A stretch of DNA of 64,000 nucleotides, from NCBI RefSeq assembly GCF_002295115.1, contig NZ_NSFV01000013.1, positions 62,001 to 126,000 of the forward strand, in the 5' to 3' direction. Shown one piece after another: positions 1 through 8,603 of this stretch (position 1 is the stretch's first letter; each line of letters opens with the position of its first letter). The DNA comes from Mesorhizobium sp. WSM4311. Its GTDB lineage: Bacteria; Pseudomonadota; Alphaproteobacteria; Rhizobiales; Rhizobiaceae. Both the position numbers and the translations under genes were made by a program. The notes under the pieces were generated by a model. That model made no database searches, was not told the DNA's origin, and saw only the letters and a list, made by a program, of their open reading frames with translations.

Positions 1-561
1 AAGATGGTCGAGGGTATGACGGGACCGCTAGAGGAATGGATGGCGGCTGGACGCTTCAATCTGGCGGTTCTGTACCGCACTGCGGACAGTGTGGGGCGAA
101 TGACTGTGCTAGCGCGCGAAGACCTTTGTCTGGTGGTTCCGTCCGGCGAGCCACCGTTTGAAGATGCGATATCTCTGGCCGACCTGCATGCATTCCCCCT
201 GGCGGTTCCCATGCGCAACAACAATGTCAGGCGTTCGGTGGCTGATGTCGTCGCACAACACGGTTGCGCGATGGACGTCAAGTTTGAAGTGGACTCGCTC
301 TCAACGATCATCAACATGGTCGTAGAGGGAAAAGCGCATTCTATTCTCGCCCCGTCTGCCGTTCAGAAAGAAGCCTCTCAAGGGCTGGTCCGGACGGTCA
401 AGATAGTCGATCCGGTAATTACCCGCTCCGTGGTGCTTGCTGTAAATCCCAAAGATGAGCGTTCTGCGGCCGTTTCTGCGGTCCGCAAGCTCATTCCGAA
501 GGTCGCCAGAGAATTGATTGAGAGCCGGGGCTGGGTAGCATCGGCTCCTGACGCGACCTGA
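1..561 (+). CDS. LysR-family regulator, C-terminal part (cut by window edge)
   Basis: The reading frame is open from the first base, so the gene starts outside the window. The 185 visible residues form an effector-binding (periplasmic-binding-protein-like) domain of a LysR-type transcriptional regulator. The stretch 'LCLVVPSGEPP' followed by alternating strands and helices and 'SLSTIINMVVEGKAHSILAPSAV' is typical of the Nac/CynR-like branch. The N-terminal helix-turn-helix is not visible. It lies about 190 bp before a same-strand aldehyde dehydrogenase and could regulate it, but LysR proteins usually control divergent genes, so this is only a guess. Confidence 0.85.
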   Translation, partial: KMVEGMTGPLEEWMAAGRFNLAVLYRTADSVGRMTVLAREDLCLVVPSGEPPFEDAISLADLHAFPLAVPMRNNNVRRSVADVVAQHGCAMDVKFEVDSLSTIINMVVEGKAHSILAPSAVQKEASQGLVRTVKIVDPVITRSVVLAVNPKDERSAAVSAVRKLIPKVARELIESRGWVASAPDAT

Positions 562-754
562 GAACCATCGATCTGTAAACAACGGCATGACTTCCTTCCT
601 GTCGGAACAGATCGATCTGGATTCCAGATGGATTTAGGCACTAATCGATATTTGACCCGCTGCGACCATCGCGATGAAACTGGCTCAAGCGAGCTCAGCG
701 GCTTCGAAAATTGAAACGGCGCTCGCATGGCCAGAATCACAAGTGGAGCCCGCG

Positions 755-2188
755 ATGTCCCACGCCAGGAGCTACGAGCTCTTCATTAATGGCAAATGGC
801 GAGCCGGTGGTAGCCGAGCCACTTTGCCGGTGATCAACCCGGCGACGGAGAAGGTATTTGCCTCAGTGGCCTCGGCTACGGTTCCAGACTTGGATGAAGC
901 TCTTGCTTCGGCAGAACGCAGCCGCAAGGCGTGGTCCTCACGCCCCGCCAAAGAGCGTGGCGAGATCCTCGTCTCTGCCGCCAGCAATCTGGCTGAGAAA
1001 GCTGGCGCCGCAGCCAGGGACCTGTCGTCCGAACAGGGAAAGACGATTGCCGAAGCAACAGGAGAGTACGCGCGCGCAGTCGAAACGCTGGAATGGAATG
1101 GCCGGCATGCCGATGAGTTGTCGACCCCGATTCCGTTGGGTCCGAACAGGATGATCGTCCCGGAGGCCCTCGGTGTCGTCGCTGCCTTTACGCCGTGGAA
1201 CTATCCAGCCGTTCTCATCGCCCGCAAGCTCGCCCCCGCGCTGGCGGCAGGCTGCCCGGTGATCCTCAAAGGGGCCGAAGAGACGCCAAGCGTGGCTGTC
1301 CATGTCGTGGAATCTTTGCGTCAAGCAGGGATACCGGAAGGCGTGGTCAACCTGGTGTTCGGTGTTCCTGTGCATATATCACGGCATCTGCTCAGTTCGC
1401 CAATTGTCAAAGTCTTGACGTTCACGGGGTCGACCGCTGTTGGGAAACAGCTGGCCACACTGGCCGCGAATAATCTGCAGCGCTGCATCCTTGAGCTCGG
1501 TGGACATTCCCCGGTTATTGTGTGCGAAGATGCCGACCTGGCAACGGCGATACCGGCTATTTCGGAATACAAATTCGAGTGCGCGGGCCAGAGTTGTAAT
1601 GCGCCCAGCAGGATTCTTGTCGCCCGATCCCGCTATGAGGAATTCCTGTTCCGGATGACGGAGGCGGTCCGAAAAATCAGGATCGGTCCACCGGATGACC
1701 CTGCAACGCAGATGGGTCCCATGGCAAACGCGCGGCGAATCGAGGCCATGCAACGCCTGACCAAAGATGCGGTAGAGGGCGGCGCCCAAATCGAGACCGG
1801 TGGCATCCCCCTTGACCGACCGGGGTTTTACTGGCCGCCAACCATCCTGACTGGCGTACCGAAGGAAGCGAGAGTGCTTCATGAAGAGCCGTTCGGACCA
1901 ATTCTCACCGTGGCTCCTTTCGATACGATCGAAGAGGCGATCGATGAAGCCAACGCCACGGAGTACGGTCTGGCCGCCTACTTGTTTACTGGCGCGGCCG
2001 ATACGCAACAGAGGCTTGTGGGCGGTCTTTCTGCGGGCGCTGTTAGTGTGAATTACCTGAAAGGGGTTTCCGCTGATGCCCCTTATGGAGGAGTCAAACA
2101 AAGCGGCTATGGATATGAAGGCGGCGAGCAGGGGGTGCGAAGCTTCCAGATTCTGAAAATGGTCAATGGCCTCGGTTCATTTGGATAA
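755..2188 (+). CDS. NAD(P)-dependent aldehyde dehydrogenase
   Basis: A 477-residue ALDH superfamily enzyme that oxidises an aldehyde to a carboxylate. The active-site glutamate is E247 in 'LELGG' and the nucleophile is C281 in 'GQSC'; 'FTPWNYP' and 'FTGSTAVGKQ' form the cofactor-binding region. Length and motifs resemble succinate-semialdehyde or betaine-aldehyde dehydrogenases, but the substrate cannot be read from sequence. An in-frame ATG lies upstream at 674; the ATG at 755 is preferred because a GGAG stands 7 nt before it and the family's N-terminus (FINGKW) begins just after. It is followed after 6 bp by a class I fumarase, so the two are probably cotranscribed. Confidence 0.9.
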   Translation: MSHARSYELFINGKWRAGGSRATLPVINPATEKVFASVASATVPDLDEALASAERSRKAWSSRPAKERGEILVSAASNLAEKAGAAARDLSSEQGKTIAEATGEYARAVETLEWNGRHADELSTPIPLGPNRMIVPEALGVVAAFTPWNYPAVLIARKLAPALAAGCPVILKGAEETPSVAVHVVESLRQAGIPEGVVNLVFGVPVHISRHLLSSPIVKVLTFTGSTAVGKQLATLAANNLQRCILELGGHSPVIVCEDADLATAIPAISEYKFECAGQSCNAPSRILVARSRYEEFLFRMTEAVRKIRIGPPDDPATQMGPMANARRIEAMQRLTKDAVEGGAQIETGGIPLDRPGFYWPPTILTGVPKEARVLHEEPFGPILTVAPFDTIEEAIDEANATEYGLAAYLFTGAADTQQRLVGGLSAGAVSVNYLKGVSADAPYGGVKQSGYGYEGGEQGVRSFQILKMVNGLGSFG

Positions 2189-2194
2189 AATCCG

Positions 2195-3739
2195 GTGGGA
2201 AACAGAACACGGACCATGGCCGGTAGCGACATCACAAGGAGCGTCGCCGACGCCCTTCAGTACATCTCGTACTATCATCCTCCAGATTATATCCGGTCTC
2301 TTTCTCACGCATACACGCGAGAACAGAGCCCGTCGGCGAAGAATGCCATAGGTCAGATTCTGCTGAACTCCCGCATGGCGGCCTTTGGGCGGCGCCCGAT
2401 TTGTCAGGACACCGGACTTGTGGTTGTCTTCGCAAAGGTCGGCATGGATGCCCGCATTAAGTCAACAGCCAGTTTCGCGGATCTTGTGAATGAGGGCGTA
2501 CGTCAAGCCTATCTCGATCCGGACAATCCCCTTCGGGCATCGATCGTTGCGGATCCCCTCGCTAGACGGGTCAACACCCGCGACAACACACCGGCAGTTG
2601 TCCATGTCGACCTGGTGCAAGGTAACCAGATTGAGATCACCATCGCCGCGAAAGGCGGCGGGTCGGAGAACAAGGCACGTTTTACCACCCTCAATCCCAC
2701 CGCCTCCGTTTCCGACTGGGTGGTCAATACCGTTTCGACCCTTGGCAGCGGGTGGTGTCCACCTGGACTGATCTCTGTCGGCATCGGTGGTAGCGCTGAA
2801 AAGGCGATGCTGCTGGCCAAGGAGGCCATGAACGAGCCCATAGATATGGCGGAACTGATCGCAAGGGGGGCGTCAAGCGCAGAAGAGGGGCTGCGGATTG
2901 AGCTTTATGAGCGGATCAACGCGCTTGGTATCGGCGCCCAAGGCCTTGGTGGTCTGACGACAGTCGTTGACGTCAAGGTTGCGACCTATCCTACTCATGC
3001 AGCGTCCAAGCCTGTGGCGCTCATCCCGCAATGCGCCGCCAACCGGCACCTGAAGTTTACTTTGGACGGCTCTGGACCCATCAGCCTCCAGCCGCCCGAT
3101 TTGCGCGAATGGCCCGACATCGGAGCCGACGAATTGAACCCAGCCGGCGTCCGGCGGGTCAATTTAGATACGCTTACGAAGGAAGAGACGGCATCGTGGC
3201 GCTGCGGTGAAACGCTCCTGCTTTCTGGAAAGATGCTGACGGGCCGTGACGCTGCCCACAAACGAATGGTCGAACTGATTGATGCCGGCAAGCCGCTCCC
3301 AGTCGATCTGAGGGGCCGCGTGATCTACTACGTCGGTCCCGTCCGGGCAGTGAGGAATGAAGTCGTTGGACCCGCCGGTCCAACAACCTCCAGCCGCTTG
3401 GACGATTTTACGGACAAGGTGCTCGCCGAAACCGGCCTTTTCGCGATGGTGGGCAAAGCGGAGAGGGGACCGGCGGCCATCGCGTCGATTGTAAGACACA
3501 GAACGCCATACCTTGCTGCAGTGGGTGGCGCTGCGTACCTGATTTCAAAGTCGATTAAGGCGGCGCGGATTGTCGCCTTTGAAGACCTGGGCATGGAAGC
3601 CATCTATGAATTCGATGTGCAGGACATGCCCGTCGTCATGGCTGTCGATGTTGAGGGAAACTCCATTCACAATTCCGGGCCTCTTGAGTGGCGTAAGCGT
3701 ATGGCAGCCGACAGCATCGCACGCAACATCGGTGTTTGA
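2195..3739 (+). CDS. Class I (iron-sulfur) fumarate hydratase
   Basis: A 514-residue protein with the alpha and beta parts of a class I hydro-lyase joined, as in FumA-type fumarases. It should interconvert fumarate and malate, or act on a related substrate such as tartrate or mesaconate. Three cysteines suited to bind a [4Fe-4S] cluster are seen: C70 ('ICQDTG'), C188 ('GWCPPG') and C280 ('PQCAANRH'). The beta part carries 'DLRGRVIYYVGP' and 'VGPAGPTTSSRLD'. Start is GTG at 2195 or ATG at 2216; neither has a strong ribosome site. It lies 6 bp after the aldehyde dehydrogenase. Fumarase is the safest name, but L-tartrate dehydratase remains possible. Confidence 0.88.
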   Translation: MGNRTRTMAGSDITRSVADALQYISYYHPPDYIRSLSHAYTREQSPSAKNAIGQILLNSRMAAFGRRPICQDTGLVVVFAKVGMDARIKSTASFADLVNEGVRQAYLDPDNPLRASIVADPLARRVNTRDNTPAVVHVDLVQGNQIEITIAAKGGGSENKARFTTLNPTASVSDWVVNTVSTLGSGWCPPGLISVGIGGSAEKAMLLAKEAMNEPIDMAELIARGASSAEEGLRIELYERINALGIGAQGLGGLTTVVDVKVATYPTHAASKPVALIPQCAANRHLKFTLDGSGPISLQPPDLREWPDIGADELNPAGVRRVNLDTLTKEETASWRCGETLLLSGKMLTGRDAAHKRMVELIDAGKPLPVDLRGRVIYYVGPVRAVRNEVVGPAGPTTSSRLDDFTDKVLAETGLFAMVGKAERGPAAIASIVRHRTPYLAAVGGAAYLISKSIKAARIVAFEDLGMEAIYEFDVQDMPVVMAVDVEGNSIHNSGPLEWRKRMAADSIARNIGV

Positions 3740-4232
3740 GTCTTTCCGGTTGGGCGATTTCGGCCAGACCCGAGCGCCAAATTATCGGGCAAGCCATAAG
3801 ACGAGCGGCATTTGCGGTGCCCTGCGCCTCGGCGAGCCGGCCAAGCAAGGCCTTCAATTCACCCTAATAGTTGAATGTGCGAGTGAATACTGCATTGAGT
3901 ATGCCGTCCATGCGATCGAGGGTCGAATGCAGTCGCGCGTCTATCAAGTACGGCAGCGAGATTCAAGAAAATCGGTTATCTATTTATCATGGTCTCCGCC
4001 GCCGCCGACTATTCTCTCCAGCTGCACCATTGCCCCGTTGGGCGTTGGGGCGATAGCCAAATTACTTCTGCAGCTTTTCTCAGCGGATCGCTCACCCTCA
4101 GCTGATTTTCGTACCCCATTCTGGCACATCTCGGGCCTGGAACGGATGCCTTCCACTGCTACATTCGCTCGTTTCAATTGATGATAGAATTGATCGGCAC
4201 ACAACGCGATGTCATCGCTGAGAGCATAGGTT
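3740..4232. other. Intergenic stretch, nothing recognised
   Basis: About 490 bases between the fumarase and the Lrp-type regulator. Open frames here have no recognisable domain and overlap the fumarase end. No clear terminator or repeat was found. Confidence 0.5.
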
Positions 4233-4730
4233 ATGAAGTCGAAACCCGATCCCGTGCAACTCGACAGTTGGGACCTGCGGATCCTCTCCGAAATTCAGGC
4301 AGACGGTCGGATTTCAAAAAGTGAGCTTGCAAAACGAGTTCATCTTTCGGCGTCCGCCTGTTCGGAGCGGCTCCGAGCACTCAAGGCCGCGGGGATTATT
4401 GAGGGATTTTATGCGCGGCTGAGTCCTGCCCTCATCGGCGGCATGATCTTTGTGATGGTGGAGGTCGTGCTGGATCGTCATCGTCTTGAGGACCAACGAC
4501 ACTTCGAAACTGCTATCCAAGACATTCCGGAAATCCTGGACTGCTGGGCAATTGGGGGGCGCGTGGATTATCTGATGCGGGTCGCATCTCGTTCTATGGC
4601 CGCCTATCAGGATTTCATGGAGGGACTGCTGCAGGCAGGCTTGGGGATTGATCAATACTATAGCCTTGTCGTCACGAAACCAGTGAAGTCCAATTCACCG
4701 ATACCTTTGTCCGCCCTGAGGCAACGGTAA
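4233..4730 (+). CDS. Lrp/AsnC-family transcriptional regulator
   Basis: A 165-residue leucine-responsive-type regulator. Residues ~10-60 form the AsnC winged helix ('LDSWDLRILSEIQADGR', 'ELAKRVHLSASACSERLRAL'); residues ~70-150 form the RAM/ACT-like ligand domain ('GRVDYLMRVA'). Such proteins sense amino acids and regulate neighbouring amino-acid genes. It stands alone between a dehydrogenase/fumarase pair and a decayed aminotransferase copy, and could regulate either, or the intact aminotransferase at 8604. Confidence 0.92.
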   Translation: MKSKPDPVQLDSWDLRILSEIQADGRISKSELAKRVHLSASACSERLRALKAAGIIEGFYARLSPALIGGMIFVMVEVVLDRHRLEDQRHFETAIQDIPEILDCWAIGGRVDYLMRVASRSMAAYQDFMEGLLQAGLGIDQYYSLVVTKPVKSNSPIPLSALRQR

Positions 4731-4792
4731 CCCAAAAGCTAAGTTTCAACGGCGTTTGGCACGGATCCCGTAGATTCGTCGGCAAAAGGCAC

Positions 4793-5030
4793 CCATTCCG
4801 ACGAAACTCAAGGGACATTTGCGGTATACTAATTGCTGGAAAAAGGTGGCCGAGCGCTATCCGCCAGTTGATCGCGAGCAAGGACGATGCGCTTGAGCAA
4901 TCTGGAACCGATCTATTCCAGGAGAGGATCGAAGCAGCCATCGGACGCACTTGCCCAGCACGGTTACGGCGAGAAGCCAAACCGGATCGTGCCTGGTTGA
5001 GGAGGCGTCCATATCTAAGATGCGAAGTGC
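4793..5030 (+). pseudogene. Decayed copy of the aminotransferase promoter and 5' end
   Basis: This segment resembles 8508-8760, the promoter and first ~50 codons of the class III aminotransferase at 8604. Shared landmarks in the same order are 'GAAACTCAAGGGAC', 'CGGTATRCT', 'GCGCTTGAGCAATCTGG', a GGAGA-rich stretch, and a remnant of the 'GGCGTCTATATCTGGGAC' region (here 'GGCGTCCATATCTAAGA'). The reading frame is broken and the rest of the gene is absent. Confidence 0.75.
4822..4837 (+). promoter_or_regulatory. Sigma-54-type promoter relic (GG-N10-GC)
   Basis: CGGTATACTAATTGCT gives GG at 4823-4824 and GC at 4835-4836, separated by ten bases as required for sigma-54 -24/-12 elements. It matches the promoter at 8536-8551 and belongs to the decayed aminotransferase copy, so it now drives nothing recognisable. 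Confidence 0.5.
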
Positions 5031-5527
5031 CGAAAAATGCCTCTACCGCTACTTCAAGGGGGGAACTTTCGCCCTGGATTGGCGATCAGTGGCGATTGAG
5101 CTTAGTCGCGGTCAGCGCATCCGTGTAGGGGGCGAAATCTACAGCGAGGGTTTGGCAAGCCGACGGGTAGCGGGAGTGCAAGCTGGCCCGCTCGGCCTTG
5201 GCGACCAACCCGGCCCTCGACGCCTGCGGACATTCGGAGATCGCGTTTTTACGTCCTAAGTTCGTTGCTGTTCGAGATTAGGAGATCGTCTGTCCTGTTT
5301 GACATTGCTGGTCTCCGCAGCCTTCTAAGCGAGGAGCATGGCTGTGCCGGGATCGCGTAGGTGGGTGACAAGGCCGGTCACTCCTGCCACCCGACGTGGT
5401 CTTTGAGAAGGTGGAGGTTGCGCTACCGGCTGGAGAGCATGGTGCCAGTTTTCACAAGACAAGGGTCGCTTAATCGAATGGGCGTCAAGTTCATAGATTG
5501 CGAACAGATCATGGGGGGATTTGAATA
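5031..5527. other. Intergenic stretch before the TIR operon
   Basis: About 500 bases with no recognised gene. It must contain the promoter of the TIR/SLATT operon, but no convincing -35/-10 pair could be fixed by eye. Confidence 0.45.
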
Positions 5528-6115
5528 GTGCTACTGACCGAGGCAGAGCTGAAAAGAGTTGCGAATGCCAGTCGAGGACATAGAGCCGCATCGATCGTTC
5601 TAAAGGAAGAGACGGCCGCAGCTACAGCCAGATCGTCATTCGACGTTTTTCTGTCACATTCTTTCAAGGACGCAGAGATCGTTCTCGGTGTGAAGCGAAT
5701 TTTCGAGGAGCTTGGGTTCACTGCTTACGTAGATTGGGTCGAAGATTCACAACTGGACCGCACAAAAGTCTCCTCGGCCACCGCCGAGTTGCTGCGGACC
5801 CGTATGAGGCAGTCAAAGACGCTAATCTATGTGCATTCAAACAATTCTCCAGGATCCAGATGGATGCCTTGGGAGCTTGGCTTTTTCGATGGGTTTCGGA
5901 CCGCGGTAGCGGTTCTGCCCGTGGCAAAAAATTCTTCGGAAACATTCTCCGGGCAAGAATTTTTGGGCCTATACCCTTACATTGATGGGACAGGACCTGC
6001 ATTCCTGTTTATGAACAGAGGGACCGCGCCTCGCTCAAGAATAGGCTCTGTAAGCTCGACTGCTAACCTCACGTTTGCCAAATCCTGGCTTAAAGAATTT
6101 ACCGCCACAAAATAG
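5528..6115 (+). CDS. TIR-domain protein (candidate defence sensor or NADase)
   Basis: A 195-residue protein with a TIR domain at ~37-150: 'FDVFLSHSFKDAEIV' (strand A/box 1), 'LGFTAYVDW' (strand B), 'SKTLIYVHS' and 'SRWMPWELGFFDG'. E116 in 'PWELG' sits where the catalytic glutamate of NAD-cleaving TIR domains is found. Start is GTG; a GGGGGG run stands about 8 nt upstream. It is the first gene of a tight three-gene operon (17 bp then 9 bp gaps) with a SLATT-like membrane protein and a second, different TIR protein. Known TIR proteins of this kind make nucleotide signals or deplete NAD during phage infection; that role is inferred here. Confidence 0.85.
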   Translation: MLLTEAELKRVANASRGHRAASIVLKEETAAATARSSFDVFLSHSFKDAEIVLGVKRIFEELGFTAYVDWVEDSQLDRTKVSSATAELLRTRMRQSKTLIYVHSNNSPGSRWMPWELGFFDGFRTAVAVLPVAKNSSETFSGQEFLGLYPYIDGTGPAFLFMNRGTAPRSRIGSVSSTANLTFAKSWLKEFTATK

Positions 6116-6132
6116 ACTGGTGTGCTTCAAAA

Positions 6133-6993
6133 ATGAAATATCCTGGACTCTATAATAGCGCCGACGTGGCATCCAACGAGCAGCAGGCGACGTTTCTGCG
6201 CCTGATCCGGGCAGAGTACGTTCTTCTTTTTTTAGCGTCGGTGCTCTCTTTGGACTTGTCGCCATCAAAAGCCTATTTCGGTGTCTATGCTGCGGTATTT
6301 CTTTGCTCAATGGGAGTCCTCATTTTCCGGTCGGTCACAAAGCCCGAGCAGGTCTGGTATCAGGCTCGAGCTCTGGCAGAGTCGGTGAAGACATTGACTT
6401 GGCGCTTCGCGATGCGAGCACAGCCGTTCGATGACGCGCGCGCCGCTGACGCCAGAGCTGATTTTCGAAAGCTCATGGAAGGTATCCTTGATAGCAATCG
6501 TCACCTTGGTAGCGCGTTGAGCGGCACCGATTCAGCATCCCCCCAAACAACCGACCAGATGATGTCGATAAGGGACTCCCCGCTAAAAGAAAGAAAAGAC
6601 CTATATCTGCAGAGACGAATCTGCGACCAACGGAAGTGGTACGAGAAGAAGGCGCGCTCGAACAAGAGGTCCGCGAAAGTCTGGATGGGCCTTGGTATTT
6701 TTGCATACGCTCTGGGATTCTCGTTCATCGTAGTACGCATCGCTGACCCCGCGATGCCAGGCTGGCCGACCGAGCCGCTAATTGTCATCGCCGCCTCCCT
6801 TATTGGGTGGACCCAGATCAAGAAATTTAACGAATTGGCATCGGCTTACACGTTGACAGCTCACGAGATCGGCTTGACTGCCGACCTTATTACGGACGCC
6901 AACTCGGATGAGGCATTCTCCGCCGCGGTGAACGAAGCCGAACTGGCTTTCTCACGGGAGCACACCCAGTGGGTTGCTCGTCAAAACAACTAA
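6133..6993 (+). CDS. SLATT/DUF4231-like membrane protein (candidate pore effector)
   Basis: 286 residues with two hydrophobic pairs: ~27-41 and ~48-66, then ~184-202 and ~213-229. The motifs 'WYQARALAESVKTLTWRFAMRAQPF' (75-99, split across two helices) and 'RRICDQRKWYEKKARSNKRS' (161-180) are typical of SLATT/DUF4231 proteins, 2TM effectors found in nucleotide-signalling conflict systems. Two SLATT-like units appear joined in one chain. Cytoplasmic helices follow each pair. It lies between two TIR genes with almost no spacing. By analogy with other SLATT systems it may open in the inner membrane when a TIR-made signal is sensed, killing the infected cell. This mechanism is inferred. Confidence 0.8.
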   Translation: MKYPGLYNSADVASNEQQATFLRLIRAEYVLLFLASVLSLDLSPSKAYFGVYAAVFLCSMGVLIFRSVTKPEQVWYQARALAESVKTLTWRFAMRAQPFDDARAADARADFRKLMEGILDSNRHLGSALSGTDSASPQTTDQMMSIRDSPLKERKDLYLQRRICDQRKWYEKKARSNKRSAKVWMGLGIFAYALGFSFIVVRIADPAMPGWPTEPLIVIAASLIGWTQIKKFNELASAYTLTAHEIGLTADLITDANSDEAFSAAVNEAELAFSREHTQWVARQNN

Positions 6994-7002
6994 GAGACAA
7001 CA

Positions 7003-7509
7003 ATGGCATACAGCGATCCGACCTATGTAATATTTGACGGCGATGAAGACGCTTGGGCATACCGCTTTATGAAAGGGTGGAACGCCAGCGAGAATGTGAG
7101 TTTTGAATTCGCGAACGCTCACGATCTGGACAATATGACGAGCCGAGCACAGGACGAAGATTATGTTAAACGCAATCTTCGCAACAGAATGAATGGATCG
7201 AGCCAGGTACTTGTCCTGATCGGTGAGAAGACGAAAAACCTTTTTCGCTTCGTGCGCTGGGAAATGGAATTGGCTCTTGATCTAGGTCTGCCGATAATCG
7301 CAGCAAACCTTAACGGCTCGCGGCAACAAGATGTGAGCTGTCCGCCTATCATCAGGGACAAATGTGTTGTGCACGTGCCGTTCAAGATGAAGGCCATCAA
7401 GCACGCGCTAGCCAATTGGCCGAGCGAATTTCATCGGCTTTCAAACGCTCAGCGTGGCGATGGCGCCAGGAGCTATGGCGAAAGCACCTATCGCGATCTC
7501 GGCTTATAA
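7003..7509 (+). CDS. ThsB-like TIR protein (MTH538/DUF1863 fold)
   Basis: 168 residues of the MTH538 TIR-like type seen in Thoeris ThsB. It begins 'YVIFDGDEDAWAYRFMKGW', has 'NVSFEFANAHD', 'QVLVLIGEKTKN' and 'FRFVRWEMELALDLGLPII'. E87 in 'RWEME' is placed like the catalytic glutamate of ThsB-type TIRs. It starts 9 bp after the SLATT gene, so it is the third gene of the operon. ThsB proteins make a cyclic ADP-ribose isomer on phage sensing. No ThsA (SIR2-SLOG or Macro-TM) is present; the SLATT protein may take the effector role. Confidence 0.85.
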   Translation: MAYSDPTYVIFDGDEDAWAYRFMKGWNASENVSFEFANAHDLDNMTSRAQDEDYVKRNLRNRMNGSSQVLVLIGEKTKNLFRFVRWEMELALDLGLPIIAANLNGSRQQDVSCPPIIRDKCVVHVPFKMKAIKHALANWPSEFHRLSNAQRGDGARSYGESTYRDLGL

Positions 7510-8180
7510 TCGCCACCTAAAAGCACTTAGCCGCCCAAACATCCTCGCCATCCGCTGGCGGCGACTAGCCTTAGCAACGTCCGCCAGCGTGTTCCGAGCT
7601 TGCCGAGCGATGATAAGAAGAGCACGACGTCCGATTTGCTGAGTTTGGCTGAAAGCTGCAGGTCATGTGCAACCTATTAGAGGAGCCCCGCTCGAAGCGT
7701 CGGATCGTCAGACAAGATCATGTCGCGCGAGGGCGCTGGTTTCGCGAGGAAAAGGAGCGGCTGTTCGATGTTTGAGGCTTGATCCAGCGTTTCGAGACTG
7801 CACGAGCGGCCAGCATTGATGGAGGCAGCTTTTCAGGCCGCGCAATTCTGTCGGCTCGCCCCCTCCTGCGAGCCGCAGCTCGGCTCGCCCTGCGCAGCAA
7901 CCACGAATTTGCGATCGCAAGAAAGGCAACACGCTGACGATAGAACTTGGCGGCGCTGGTCGGCTGCGAATCAAGATGTCAATGGCAAGGAGCTCTCGCC
8001 GCGCGTCTTTGCCGGGCCGAACCTTCTGGCTATGCTCCTTCGAGAAGTCTGCCGAGCACCAGCCGCCGCACCGCCAAAGCTATCAATATGCGCGAGGGCA
8101 CGACCTCAGCCTCTCAGCGCTGGCCAACCAGGTTGGAGCCTGTGCCGCGGCACGGAACCCGCTGCCTGCTGATCGAGGCG
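7510..8180. other. Intergenic stretch after the TIR operon with a possible hairpin
   Basis: No gene recognised. CGCTGGCGG (7555-7563) and CCGCCAGCG (7581-7589) could pair as a 9-bp stem about 45 nt after the operon, but no T-run follows, so it is at most a weak terminator or 3' stabilising element. Confidence 0.35.
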
Positions 8181-8189
8181 AATGTGCTT

Positions 8190-8445
8190 TGCCCCTGATC
8201 ACCTCATTACCACCCTTGGGAAGGGCAAGACCGATCCGGACCGTCAGAATGTAAGGGATGACCGGCAGTTCGGCGGAACATGGCCGCCGGCGCTCTATCG
8301 TGCCTCGCGCGGCCGGCGGGAACAGCGTCCCGAGCGCTATTCATCCGTCAATATCGCCCGCTAATCGGGCACTATGCTGGGCGCATGCGCGTCGTAAGCT
8401 GTTCGTGTTTGCAGGACGCGCCCCCGACCCTCGGCTAAGGCGAAG
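8190..8445 (+). pseudogene. IS66-family TnpC transposase fragment
   Basis: Two short matches to IS66 TnpC in different frames: 'GKGKTDPDRQNVRDDRQFGG' followed by 'YRASRGRREQRPERY' (~8215-8340), and 'CWAHARRKLFVFAGRAPD' (8375-8428). In intact TnpC these are the 'YVRDDRPFGG..' and 'GCWAHARRK' blocks. Both ends of the gene are missing and a frameshift separates the blocks, so this is a relic. It ends just before the aminotransferase promoter region. Confidence 0.75.
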
Positions 8446-8535
8446 GTGACGCCTTAGTTTTCACGGCAATTCGGGCCGATCCCGCGAATTTCACGGCGAA
8501 TAACCTGCATTCCCGAGAAACTCAAGGGACGTTTC

Positions 8536-8551
8536 CGGTATGCTATTTGCT
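8536..8551 (+). promoter_or_regulatory. Sigma-54-type promoter of the aminotransferase
   Basis: CGGTATGCTATTTGCT has GG at 8537-8538 and GC at 8549-8550 with ten bases between, and a perfect TTGCT -12 block. Transcription would start near 8562, about 40 nt before the start codon. No TGT-N10-ACA site was found upstream; the IS66 relic ends close by and may have removed it. The same element recurs in the decayed copy at 4822. Confidence 0.6.
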
Positions 8552-8603
8552 AAACAGGTGGCTGGCCGAGTGCCCTCCGCCAATTTATCGCGAGGAGAGG
8601 GAC

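Noticed and set aside
3570-4181. A 203-residue plus-strand frame overlapping the fumarase end
   Set aside because: It starts inside the fumarase in another frame, has no recognisable domain and no ribosome site.
4762-4778. TGGCACGGATCCCGTAG as a sigma-54 promoter
   Set aside because: It has a good -24 block but no GC at the -12 position; the real GG-N10-GC element lies 60 bp downstream.
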